A stretch of 10,646 bases of DNA from Acidobacteriota bacterium (GCA_021817755.1 JAKAGC010000075.1:1-10646); one strand, 5' to 3'. Shown: positions 1 through 7,280, numbered from the stretch's first letter. Numbers and translations: made by a program. The notes: generated by a model from the letters alone, not told the origin.

Positions 1-531
1 GTGAATGACATGAACGTTCTCAGGGGCAATATTAGGAAAACGTTCTAAAATATCCCGGCGGGTAGATTGGGATACGGTTACAATTTTATGGCTGTATTTC
101 AATGAAAAGGGAATCAGACTTTTGAAATAGATTCGCTTAATCTTTTGGTGGAGTAGGGGAAAGAGGTAGAACGTCATATCTGCAAAGACAACGATTCGTT
201 TTATAGAGGTGAAATAGGGCATGGTATAATGAAACGAAAAGATATAATCGATATTTTCTTTCTTACACCTATGTGGAAGAATCCATTGTTCGAAGAAAAA
301 ACGGCATATTAGATTTCGGAAGGTTTTGTGATTAATAGGAATGGATTAACAATAAGGAAAAGATTCGAACATTTTTTTCCATTCGGGATCATCATCCTGG
401 TAAAAAAAAAGAAGATTAAAATGGGGATTATGAGAGGTTTGTTTTAGTAATTCGCGGGTGAGATTAAGGGCGTGAATACCAACGCCGGTTTTAATTACAG
501 GAATTTGCGTCAAGTCGAAAGCGATATTCAT
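1..531 (-). pseudogene. Glycosyltransferase (GT1/GT4-like), N-terminal part, interrupted by an in-frame stop; runs off the left edge
   Basis: The product would transfer a sugar from an activated donor, probably to a surface glycan. The start at 531 gives MNIAFDLTQI followed by TGVGIHALNLTREL, the usual first beta strand and glycine loop of GT-B enzymes. A weak GGAA lies 7 nt upstream. After 61 codons a TAA (346-348) ends the frame. Reading on in the same frame, 115 more codons are open to base 1 and still look like the family: FFEQWILP (the usual EQ..LP segment), then KIVTVSQSTRRDILERFP and NVHVIH, the typical serine-containing end of the N-terminal domain. No base is gained or lost, so this is a single nonsense codon in the variable linker, either a real inactivation or a base-call error. 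An ATG at 600 would add 23 residues unlike the family. The C-terminal nucleotide-sugar domain lies outside the window. It may be co-transcribed with the flavoprotein gene upstream. Confidence 0.82.
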
Positions 532-560
532 CGATACATTCCATCGAATAAAAGACACCG

Positions 561-596
561 CCGGGGGAGTAGTACAAAAAGACTCGCATCCCCCGG
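561..596. repeat. GC-rich inverted repeat in the glycosyltransferase leader
   Basis: Arms CCGGGGGA (561-568) and TCCCCCGG (589-596) are perfect reverse complements separated by 20 nt, in otherwise AT-rich surroundings. It sits between the stop of the flavoprotein gene (643) and the glycosyltransferase start (531). No T-run follows on either strand, so it is not a classic intrinsic terminator. It could be an mRNA-stabilising or leader hairpin. The structure is seen; the role is unknown. Confidence 0.5.
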
Positions 597-642
597 ACAT
601 TCGCCGGACCTGGTAAATATAATCATTAAAACAATTATCAGG

Positions 643-1632
643 TTATTCGGCAGATGAAGTGGCAGAGGAGAAATATTTCATAAACTGGCTGCGTTCATAA
701 AGAACGGGGTTTTCGATATTTTTCTGGCTGAGTTTCCCGGTAATTTCGCGAATGGTGGCAAAATTGTGTTTTTCCATCCATGAAGTGATCTGTTTCAACA
801 TGATTCCGATATGTCCCGGTCCATTTTTATAAATAGCAGAAGCGATTTCTACAGCTTTGGCACCGGCGAGGATATTTTTAATAACGGCATATCCGTCATG
901 GATACCGGTAGAAGCGGCGAGATCGCATTTTGCATGATCGGAAAGAAGCGCGATCCATTGAAGCGGAAGCGTTTCATCACCAGGAGTACTATAAACATCC
1001 GAAGGAACTACCATAATACGTTCAAGATCGATATCGGGTTTGTAAAACCGGTTAAATAATACGAGACCGTTAATTTTTCTTACCGATAGATTGTAAATGG
1101 TATTGGCAAGCCCGGAAAAGAAATAACTGATTTTTACTGCAATAGGTATAGAAGTATGTTTTCTGACTTCATTAATAATATCGAAATAAATCTGTTCAAT
1201 ATCTTCCCCTCTTTGAGTATGATCTGCTGGGATAATAAACATATTTAATTCGAGGGCATCGGCACCGGCCTGATGGATTTTTTCGGCAAACTCGGTCCAT
1301 CCGGATGAAGAAATACAATTAATACTGGCAATAACAGGAATAGAGACGGCAGCCTTTGCGTTCTTAATCAGTTTTATGTAATCACCCAGGTCATGTTGAC
1401 GCGTATAATTATAAATATAATCATATTCTTCCGCATGAGTGGCATGGGAGCTTTGCATTTCTTTGCTTTCCATCAAAATCTGCTCTTCGAAGATCGATTT
1501 GAGTACTACTGCAGCCGCACCTTCTTTTTCCAGTAATTTAATATCTTCTACCGAACGGGTCAATCCGCTGCTTCCGACAATAATAGGATTTTTGAGTGTT
1601 AAACCCATATACCTGGTTGATAAGTCGTGCAT
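643..1632 (-). CDS. Dihydroorotate dehydrogenase-like flavoprotein (non-canonical PyrD paralogue)
   Basis: A 329-residue TIM-barrel flavoprotein of the DHOD-like group, the length expected for class 1 DHODs. The start is well supported by AAGGAGG 7 nt upstream and by an N-terminus (STRYMGLTLKNPIIVGSSGL) that matches the family. FMN-site features are visible: K45 in VVLKSIFEE, N105 in IASINCISS, K167 in IAVKISYFF, and a phosphate-binding end at TGIHDGYAVIKNILAGAKAV. The orotate/dihydroorotate motif of true enzymes, NLSCPN, reads N130-MFIIP here, so the catalytic Cys (class 1) or Ser (class 2) is replaced by Ile133. It is therefore unlikely to oxidise dihydroorotate. Such proteins are often annotated as 'dihydroorotate dehydrogenase-like', with an unproved substrate. 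No other pyrimidine gene is nearby. It is cytoplasmic, with no signal peptide or membrane segment. It has its own promoter (1667-1695). The fold assignment is firm; the function is not. Confidence 0.88.
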   Translation of the reverse strand: MHDLSTRYMGLTLKNPIIVGSSGLTRSVEDIKLLEKEGAAAVVLKSIFEEQILMESKEMQSSHATHAEEYDYIYNYTRQHDLGDYIKLIKNAKAAVSIPVIASINCISSSGWTEFAEKIHQAGADALELNMFIIPADHTQRGEDIEQIYFDIINEVRKHTSIPIAVKISYFFSGLANTIYNLSVRKINGLVLFNRFYKPDIDLERIMVVPSDVYSTPGDETLPLQWIALLSDHAKCDLAASTGIHDGYAVIKNILAGAKAVEIASAIYKNGPGHIGIMLKQITSWMEKHNFATIREITGKLSQKNIENPVLYERSQFMKYFSSATSSAE

Positions 1633-1666
1633 GCTTTCCTCCTTATTTTTTTTATTATATCTGGAA

Positions 1667-1695
1667 ATTCTACCAGATCATGAATTAACTGTCAA
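1667..1695 (-). promoter_or_regulatory. Sigma70-type promoter of the DHOD-like gene
   Basis: Read on the minus strand, a perfect -35 TTGACA (1690-1695) is followed by a 17-bp spacer and TAGAAT (1667-1672, 5 of 6 to consensus). The expected transcript start is near 1660, giving a leader of about 28 nt that ends in AAGGAGG before the ATG at 1632. Confidence 0.75.
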
Positions 1696-1958
1696 TTGGA
1701 TTGACCATCAAACAATTATTCTCACTTTCTATTAGGGGAAATATATATTCCATTCCCTATATTGAAAGAATATCAATATTAAGTCCTGAATCCTAACTGT
1801 GAAAATCTTTGTTAATCAAGCTCAAACATTAAAAATGGCAATCATTTTTCACTACCCCGGGAAATGAAGAATCAGATGGTAAAATAAAAAAATGAGGTTC
1901 CATATCTGTAGATTTCCTTAGGATAATGTGTTATGATATCCAAAAATAAGAGGACATT
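1696..1958. other. Divergent intergenic region with small dyads
   Basis: The 326 bp between the divergent starts at 1632 and 1959 hold no convincing gene. Besides the promoters listed separately there are two AT-rich dyads: ATATTG/CAATAT (1759-1764 and 1774-1779, 9-nt spacer) and AAAAATG/CATTTTT (1831-1837 and 1843-1849, 5-nt loop). The second would form a short hairpin, but neither flanking gene ends there, so an operator is as likely as a transcript hairpin. Nothing else was recognised. Confidence 0.4.
1909..1937 (+). promoter_or_regulatory. Possible extended -10 promoter of the lipoprotein gene
   Basis: TGTTATGAT (1929-1937) is an extended -10 element (TGn plus TATGAT, 5 of 6 to TATAAT). 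The hexamer 17 bp upstream, TAGATT (1909-1914), is a poor -35, which extended -10 promoters tolerate. Transcription would start near 1944, leaving a leader of about 15 nt that still contains AAGAGGA (1948-1954). Confidence 0.42.
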
Positions 1959-4631
1959 ATGATGCAAATACGAGGATTATATCTCCATACACTGAAAACG
2001 GCAGTAATTTCTGCAATTCTTCTTTCTTTCATTTCGTGCGATCAGGGCGCTTTTTTCACAGGTAATCTTTATATGGAAAAAATCGAAACTCAATTTAAAA
2101 ATCGATTACAATCATCGGAAATAAGAAAAAAAGAATTAACCGATATATTTGAAAAAGCAACTGCTGATGAACGTGAAGGGTTGATGTTTCTTTATGCATT
2201 TATGCCGCTAAACGATCTTGCGGATTACAGTGCGGATTATGTTTTTGAAAATGTCCGTATTGCATTTGAAGCAAGAGATACTTTTTCCTGGGGAAGTAAA
2301 ATTCCGGATGAAATATTTATGCACTTTGTCCTCCCTTACCGTGTGAATAATGAAAACCCGGATAATTTCCGAAGTTCTTATTATAAAGAATTGAGAGACC
2401 GGGTCGTTCATCTATCGATGAGAGAAGCGGTATTGGAATTAAACCATTGGTGTCATGAAAAGGTAACCTACAAATCGACGGATTCGCGGACATCGGCACC
2501 GCTTAGCACAATAAAGACGGCGTTTGGAAGGTGCGGAGAGGAATCGACCTTTACAGTGGCTGCACTCCGAACCATCGGGATACCTGCCCGGCAATGTTAT
2601 ACCCCGAGATGGGCACACTGTGACGATAACCATGCATGGGTGGAAGCATGGGTGGATGGAAAATGGTATTACCTGGGAGCTTGTGAACCGGAAGATGAAT
2701 TAAATAAAGCATGGTTTACGGAACCGGCACGACGTGCCATGCTGGTTCATACTAAAGTGATTGGTTTCTATCCGGGACCGGAAGAAATTGTGCGGCAAAC
2801 TCCTCTTTTTACTGAAATTAATGTTACACATAATTATGCGAAAACTAAAAAAATAGTAGTCTCAGTTGTGGATTCACACAATGTAAAAATTCAAGGTGCA
2901 GAAGTTCAATTCCGCCTCTATAATTATGCAGAGTTTTACCCGATTGCTCAAAAAGTAACGGATGCCAACGGTTCTTGTTTCATTTCCGTTGGATTGGGAG
3001 ACCTATTAATATGGGCATCGAAAGATGATGCGTTCGGATATAAAAAAATCTCGGTAGCAGATCCGGATCCGATAATCATTACATTGAATGGCAATGCCCC
3101 GGCTGATATTACAGAGGATTACGATTTTATACCGCCGATTCAACCGGAACCGCTGCCGGTATCGGAAGAAGGAAAACGAGACAACGAACGCCGTTTAAAG
3201 CTGGAAGACCAGATGAGAGGGGATTACGAAGCGACCTTTATTACAAAAAAAGCTGCTTTTAAACTGGCTTCACGATTAAAACTCGATGGACGAAAAACAT
3301 GGAATATCCTGGAAAAGAGTAGGGGAAATTGGCAGGAGATTTCAAATTTTATGACCCAGGCGGCTTCCGATTCCATAAAAAAGCAGTTCACATTTCCTTT
3401 GCTTCATGCTGTATCTGAAAAAGACTTACGCGATACTCCAGCAGATATTTTACTGTCGCACTTGATTAATTCCTTTAAATACAGTGGTAATCTACCGGTT
3501 TCACAGAAATTCTTTTTTGTTAAATTTGTTATGAACCCGCGGGTAGGGAATGAAATTATCCGGCCTTATAAAGCCTTTCTACAGGAACAATTCGAAAAAG
3601 ACTTCATTAAAAAAGCACATAAAGACCCATCTCTTGTCAAACAATGGGTCGCAGAAAATATTAAAATAAATACGACAGACAATTATTATAAAGTTCCGAT
3701 AACCCCGGTGGGAGTTTTTCAAATGAAAATGGCAGACACAGACTCCCGGGATATATTTTTCGTAGCGTTGTGCCGGAGCCTGGGAATACCGGCTCGTTTG
3801 GAACCGGCATACCTGGAACCGCAATATTTTTCTAAGGGTCAATGGATAGATGCTGATTTTGAAAAGAAAATCGCCCCCTCTTCAGCAAAAGGATATATTA
3901 AATTAAAACCCTCTGCCAGAGAATATAAAATTATACCCACTTATTATACCCACTTTACTTTGGAGCGGTTTTCCAAAGGAAAATACGTCACCTTGGATTA
4001 CGAAGAAGGCAAAAAGGTAACAGATTTCACGAACGCGCTGGAAGTGGAACCGGGAAGCTATTTACTGGTAACGGGAAACCGGCAGCCGGACGGTTCAGTG
4101 CTTAGCAGATTGAAATTCTTTACGGTCAAAGAAAATGAAACCCGTGAAATCCCCGTAGACTTGAGACAATCGGCAGTCAAACCGCTGGTATATGGAACCA
4201 TGGAACTGGATACCACAATCGAGACTTACCTGGATGAAAAGGAAATCAAACTTTCGGAATTGGTAGGGGATAAGGGAATGATAATCGGGTGGTTGGACCC
4301 CAGAAAAGAACCGACCCGCCATGTATTGGTGGAACTGGCCCAGTGGAAGAAAAAATTCGAAGAATGGAACGGTACATTTATTTTGTTCGTTCCCAAAGAT
4401 AAATCCAGAACTTCTTTTACAGAAAAGTATTTCCAGGAGTTACCGGTACAGAGAATTTTTGCTGTCGATAAAAACAATGAGTTATTACAAATGGTTGGAG
4501 AAAAAACCGGACGGACCGCTTTTCGTGACTTACCCGTATTTATTGTGATTACCAATACAGGACAGATCATTTGTTTTTCGGAAGGATACCGGATCGGTAC
4601 TGCGGAACTCATTCTGAAAGCAATATTATAA
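1959..4631 (+). CDS. Large lipoprotein: active-looking transglutaminase-like domain, degenerate second copy, thioredoxin-like C-terminus
   Basis: 890 residues. The N-terminal signal ends in LLSFISC, with Cys27 as the probable lipidation site (a relaxed lipobox with Phe at -3), so the protein is expected to be membrane-anchored outside the cytoplasm. At about residues 150-260 a transglutaminase/protease-like domain has Cys192 (GRCGEES) and His225 (DDNHAWVEAWV). YYLGACEPE (238-245) stands where the third catalytic acid is expected. At about 285-365 is a beta-sandwich, carboxypeptidase-regulatory-like segment. Residues about 480-650 resemble a second transglutaminase-like domain (LCRSLGIPARL, 604-614), but Thr594 occupies the Cys place and there is no HAWVE motif, so it should be inactive. 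From about 745 the end looks like a thioredoxin fold (GMIIGWLDP near 774, then LPVFIVITNTG with the usual cis-Pro) without CXXC. Large transglutaminase proteins of this kind are known in Gram-negative bacteria; whether they cut or cross-link peptides is unproved. Two adjacent ATGs (1959, 1962) follow AAGAGGA, and either could serve. It probably heads a unit with the next two genes. Confidence 0.83.
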   Translation: MMQIRGLYLHTLKTAVISAILLSFISCDQGAFFTGNLYMEKIETQFKNRLQSSEIRKKELTDIFEKATADEREGLMFLYAFMPLNDLADYSADYVFENVRIAFEARDTFSWGSKIPDEIFMHFVLPYRVNNENPDNFRSSYYKELRDRVVHLSMREAVLELNHWCHEKVTYKSTDSRTSAPLSTIKTAFGRCGEESTFTVAALRTIGIPARQCYTPRWAHCDDNHAWVEAWVDGKWYYLGACEPEDELNKAWFTEPARRAMLVHTKVIGFYPGPEEIVRQTPLFTEINVTHNYAKTKKIVVSVVDSHNVKIQGAEVQFRLYNYAEFYPIAQKVTDANGSCFISVGLGDLLIWASKDDAFGYKKISVADPDPIIITLNGNAPADITEDYDFIPPIQPEPLPVSEEGKRDNERRLKLEDQMRGDYEATFITKKAAFKLASRLKLDGRKTWNILEKSRGNWQEISNFMTQAASDSIKKQFTFPLLHAVSEKDLRDTPADILLSHLINSFKYSGNLPVSQKFFFVKFVMNPRVGNEIIRPYKAFLQEQFEKDFIKKAHKDPSLVKQWVAENIKINTTDNYYKVPITPVGVFQMKMADTDSRDIFFVALCRSLGIPARLEPAYLEPQYFSKGQWIDADFEKKIAPSSAKGYIKLKPSAREYKIIPTYYTHFTLERFSKGKYVTLDYEEGKKVTDFTNALEVEPGSYLLVTGNRQPDGSVLSRLKFFTVKENETREIPVDLRQSAVKPLVYGTMELDTTIETYLDEKEIKLSELVGDKGMIIGWLDPRKEPTRHVLVELAQWKKKFEEWNGTFILFVPKDKSRTSFTEKYFQELPVQRIFAVDKNNELLQMVGEKTGRTAFRDLPVFIVITNTGQIICFSEGYRIGTAELILKAIL

Positions 4632-4703
4632 TCAAATAAAGATAATGAGTTTTAAACACCATCATTTTATACAACTATACACTACATATTTTCGGAGGAT
4701 GTT

Positions 4704-5798
4704 ATGTATAAACAGTCGATTTATGGCGTTCTTTTTTTTCTTCTCTTTGCTCTTACAGCCCCTATATTTGCAGAAGAGGGACCAGATATGACATTGGGAA
4801 AAGAAAGAGCTTCGAAATTTGCGGCGATGGCATTACGCTGCATTGAAAAAGAATTTCCAAATAAAATGGACCATGTTATCAGCACAGAAAAAGAAGTGCG
4901 TAATCCGAGGTTTTTTCATCCGACTTTTTATGGATGTTTCGATTGGCACTCAGCGGTACATGGTCACTGGATGTTAATTCGTCTTTTAAAATCCTACCCG
5001 GATTTACCGGAAGCAGGAAAAATCCGCGCTGCGCTGAACCGGAACATTACGGCAGCCAATATCGAAGTGGAAACAAAATACCTGGCGTTACCGGATCAAA
5101 AATCCTTTGAACGGACATATGGTTGGGCCTGGTTACTGAAATTGGTAGAAGAATTATATAACTGGGATGACCCGGATGGGAAGACCTGGTTGAAAAATCT
5201 GGCTCCGCTGGAAGAAGCACTGGTAAAAAGATACCTGGATTTCTTGCCGAAACAAACATACCCGATTCGTACGGGAGTACACCCGAATACGGCATTTGGT
5301 ATTGCGTTCGCATTGGACTATGCACGTGCAGCAAAGAATAAACAACTGGAAGACCTGTTAATCGAACGGGCTCGTAATTATTACAGAAATGATTCCAATT
5401 GCCCGGCTTCCTGGGAACCGGGTGGAGAGGATTTCTTTTCTCCCTGTTTAATGGAAGCATCGTTAATGCAGCGGATTTTGAAACCGGAAGAGTTTGCATC
5501 CTGGTTTCACGCTTTTATCCCTGGAATTACCAAAGATAATCCACGTTCATTGCTTCAACCGGCAATGGTTACCGACCGTTCGGATGGGAAGCTGGTTCAC
5601 CTTGATGGCTTAAATATTAGCCGTGCATGGTGTATGAAGCAGATAGCACAGGCATTACCAAAAGATGACTGCGCGCGGCAGATTCTCCTCGATGCGGCTT
5701 ACCGTCACGTTGAAGATGCTATGAAAAACATTCACAGCGGTGATTATGCAGGAGAACACTGGCTGGCTTCATTTGCTATCTACTTTTACGAAAAATAA
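4704..5798 (+). CDS. Exported DUF2891 family protein
   Basis: 364 residues, close to the usual length for DUF2891. The start follows GGAGG by 5 nt. Residues 1-23 form a signal peptide (hydrophobic core VLFFLLFALTAPIFA, likely cut before EEGPD), so the protein should be periplasmic or secreted. Family hallmarks are clear: HPTFYGCFDWHSAVHGHW (72-89), FERTYGWAW (135-143), YPIRTGVHPNTAFG (186-199) and WEPGGEDFFSPC (237-248). The many conserved His, Trp, Asp and Glu residues and the helical, repeat-like spacing suggest an alpha/alpha-toroid fold like that of carbohydrate-active enzymes. That is inference, since no activity is established for this domain to my knowledge. It lies 72 bp after the lipoprotein gene and 9 bp before the radical SAM gene, with no clear terminator or strong promoter between, so co-transcription is likely. 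Confidence 0.87.
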   Translation: MYKQSIYGVLFFLLFALTAPIFAEEGPDMTLGKERASKFAAMALRCIEKEFPNKMDHVISTEKEVRNPRFFHPTFYGCFDWHSAVHGHWMLIRLLKSYPDLPEAGKIRAALNRNITAANIEVETKYLALPDQKSFERTYGWAWLLKLVEELYNWDDPDGKTWLKNLAPLEEALVKRYLDFLPKQTYPIRTGVHPNTAFGIAFALDYARAAKNKQLEDLLIERARNYYRNDSNCPASWEPGGEDFFSPCLMEASLMQRILKPEEFASWFHAFIPGITKDNPRSLLQPAMVTDRSDGKLVHLDGLNISRAWCMKQIAQALPKDDCARQILLDAAYRHVEDAMKNIHSGDYAGEHWLASFAIYFYEK

Positions 5799-5807
5799 AT
5801 ATTCCTC

Positions 5808-6806
5808 ATGAATGAATCATTTTATGTACAGTGGCACATCCTGGATCGTTGTAACCTGAGGTGTGCCCACTGTTATCAATATCAATTTTCAAAAGAAAGG
5901 GAAATGGATTGGCCGCTCTTACAAAAAGTAGCAGATAATCTTCTGGAAGCAATGGGGACCTGGAATGTAAAGCTCGATGTGGCGTTAACAGGAGGCGAAC
6001 CATTTCTTAAGCCGGAATTACTTCCTCTTCTTCGTTACCTGGATAAATCTCCCCATATTGGAGACCTTTCTATTATCTCCAACGGCACTATTTTCCCAGA
6101 GTATGCACAAGAGTTAACCGGGCTTTTTCATTTTAGGGAAATGAGAATTTCACTCGATGGGATAACCGCGGAAACCAATGATTCAATTCGTGGGAAAGGT
6201 GATTTTGAAAAAGTTCTCGGAAATATAAATAAATGGAATGCGCTGCACATTCCGGTAACCATCATGTTTACAGCAATGAAACGGAATAAACATGAAATCC
6301 CGGGATTAATCGAATTCGGAAAGAGAAATGGGATCCACCGGGTGGTTGTCGAACGTTTCTTCCCTATCGGACAGGGGGAGACAATTTCTTCTGATGTACT
6401 GACCGGCCAGGAATTCCTCGAAACCTGGAATAATGTTTTAGATCAAATAGGGATGGAGGCATCCCCGGAAGAATTGATTCCATACCGTGCATTATGTATC
6501 GATTTAAGCGAGGAAGAGATCGATGTTCTCGGTTCAGGTTGTGTCGTTGCTAATGATGGAATGGCGATATTGCCTGCCGGTGACGTACTTCCGTGCAGAC
6601 GATTTACGCTTCCTATCGGAAACCTGCTGGAAACATCCCTCCCGGATATATGGGAACATTCCCCTGTACTAAACGCACTTAAAGATAAACGTCATCTTAA
6701 AGGGAAATGCGGTTCTTGCAATGTAACCGATTGTATGGGGTGTCGCGCGATGTGTCTTTCTTTAAAAGGCGATTACCTGGCAGAAGATCCCCATTGCTGG
6801 ATTTAA
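5808..6806 (+). CDS. Radical SAM/SPASM-domain enzyme
   Basis: 332 residues, cytoplasmic. The radical SAM cluster motif is C15-x3-C19-x2-C22 (RCNLRCAHCY), binding the [4Fe-4S] cluster that cleaves S-adenosylmethionine. GGEP (62-65), ISNGT (90-94) and ISLDG (114-118) are typical SAM-barrel motifs. The C-terminal SPASM region has Cys245, Cys263, Cys301, 304, 309, 312 and 316, and Cys330 in a DPHCW end, enough for auxiliary Fe-S clusters. The C-x2-C-x4-C-x2-C-x3-C spacing (301-316) differs slightly from the commonest form. Relatives modify peptides (RiPP maturases, sulfatase-maturing enzymes) or porphyrins (NirJ/AhbD group). No haem gene, sulfatase or short precursor-peptide gene is visible here. 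No Shine-Dalgarno precedes the ATG; the 9-nt gap after the DUF2891 stop suggests translation by coupling. The neighbours hint at an exported protein or peptide as substrate, but this is unproved. Confidence 0.9.
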   Translation: MNESFYVQWHILDRCNLRCAHCYQYQFSKEREMDWPLLQKVADNLLEAMGTWNVKLDVALTGGEPFLKPELLPLLRYLDKSPHIGDLSIISNGTIFPEYAQELTGLFHFREMRISLDGITAETNDSIRGKGDFEKVLGNINKWNALHIPVTIMFTAMKRNKHEIPGLIEFGKRNGIHRVVVERFFPIGQGETISSDVLTGQEFLETWNNVLDQIGMEASPEELIPYRALCIDLSEEEIDVLGSGCVVANDGMAILPAGDVLPCRRFTLPIGNLLETSLPDIWEHSPVLNALKDKRHLKGKCGSCNVTDCMGCRAMCLSLKGDYLAEDPHCWI

Positions 6807-6808
6807 AC

Positions 6809-6836
6809 GGAATAATAAATAATCTGTGTTTATTCC
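6809..6836. terminator. Small hairpin between convergent genes, possible bidirectional terminator
   Basis: GGAATAA (6809-6815) and TTATTCC (6830-6836) are perfect reverse complements with a 14-nt loop, in the 23-bp gap between the convergent radical SAM and binding-protein genes. The right arm includes the last sense codon and the stop (GAA TAA) of the minus-strand gene. The stem is AT-rich and only AATTTT follows on the plus strand, so termination is plausible but weak. Confidence 0.35.
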
Positions 6837-7273
6837 AATTTTAAAATAGACACCCGCTTCTCATCCTTGGGTAATTCGGAAACAAAGGCAATCGCTTCTT
6901 TTACTGATCCAACATATTCAATCAATTCATCCTGATCTCTGAAAGATTCAGGTGGACGCATTTTCCCCAAAAGCATGAGATTAATCCAGATTTTCTTAAT
7001 CTGTTCGGCTTTCTTCCCCAGGCAAACAGAGTAGAATTCTTCTGCTACCTTTTTATTCAGGTTATCCACGATTTTTATTTTAGAACCATCCTTCCAGATC
7101 GTTTGCTCACCAAGAAAAATTGCTCTCAACTCGTTTTTACTAATATTTTTCAGAGGGTTCGAAGCATTGGCGATTACATAGACTTCTGCGCTGGCAGCCT
7201 GGATATTGATTACCGCAATTGCAAAAAATAAAACAATACGGATTCGATAAAAAATACTATGTCGAATTCTCAT
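6830..7273 (-). CDS. Short PstS-like periplasmic substrate-binding protein
   Basis: 147 residues from the ATG at 7273. AGGAGG (7281-7286) lies 7 nt before this ATG but only 1 nt before the ATG at 7279, so 7273 is preferred. Residues 1-29 are a signal peptide (hydrophobic core then AASA, cut before EVYVIANAS). The mature part has the family signature NPLKNISKNELRAIFLGEQ, then IWKDGSKIKIVDN, and EAIAFVS near the end where relatives have a GAIGY-type motif. Such proteins are usually annotated as phosphate ABC transporter substrate-binding proteins but are less than half the length of true PstS (about 320 residues) and lack the second lobe. No permease or ATPase is nearby. It is the last gene of the kinase-porin-binding protein operon, so it probably feeds ligand information to the sensor or acts with the porin. 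The ligand may be phosphate or another anion; this is inference. Confidence 0.83.
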   Translation of the reverse strand: MRIRHSIFYRIRIVLFFAIAVINIQAASAEVYVIANASNPLKNISKNELRAIFLGEQTIWKDGSKIKIVDNLNKKVAEEFYSVCLGKKAEQIKKIWINLMLLGKMRPPESFRDQDELIEYVGSVKEAIAFVSELPKDEKRVSILKLE

Positions 7274-7280
7274 ATCCATA

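Noticed and set aside
346..348. Programmed readthrough or recoding of TAA in the glycosyltransferase
   Set aside because: TAA is the normal stop of most genes in the window, and no recoding signal is visible. A mutation or base error is simpler.
643..1632. Naming the flavoprotein pyrD
   Set aside because: The catalytic Cys/Ser of the NLSCPN motif is missing and no pyrimidine genes are nearby.
1831..1849. AAAAATG/CATTTTT hairpin as an intrinsic terminator
   Set aside because: It lies between divergent starts, not after a gene end, and has no GC-rich stem.
4226..4612. A 128-codon minus-strand frame inside the lipoprotein gene
   Set aside because: It is antisense to the thioredoxin-like domain, with no initiation signal and no recognisable product.
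5047..5499. A 150-codon open frame on the minus strand inside the DUF2891 gene
   Set aside because: It is antisense to a well-conserved domain, has no ribosome site, and its product is low-complexity and family-less. It is a shadow of the real gene.
5808..6806. RiPP cluster with a short precursor peptide next to the radical SAM gene
   Set aside because: No small frame with a ribosome site and a Gly-, Cys- or repeat-rich core was found on either side. A distant precursor remains possible.
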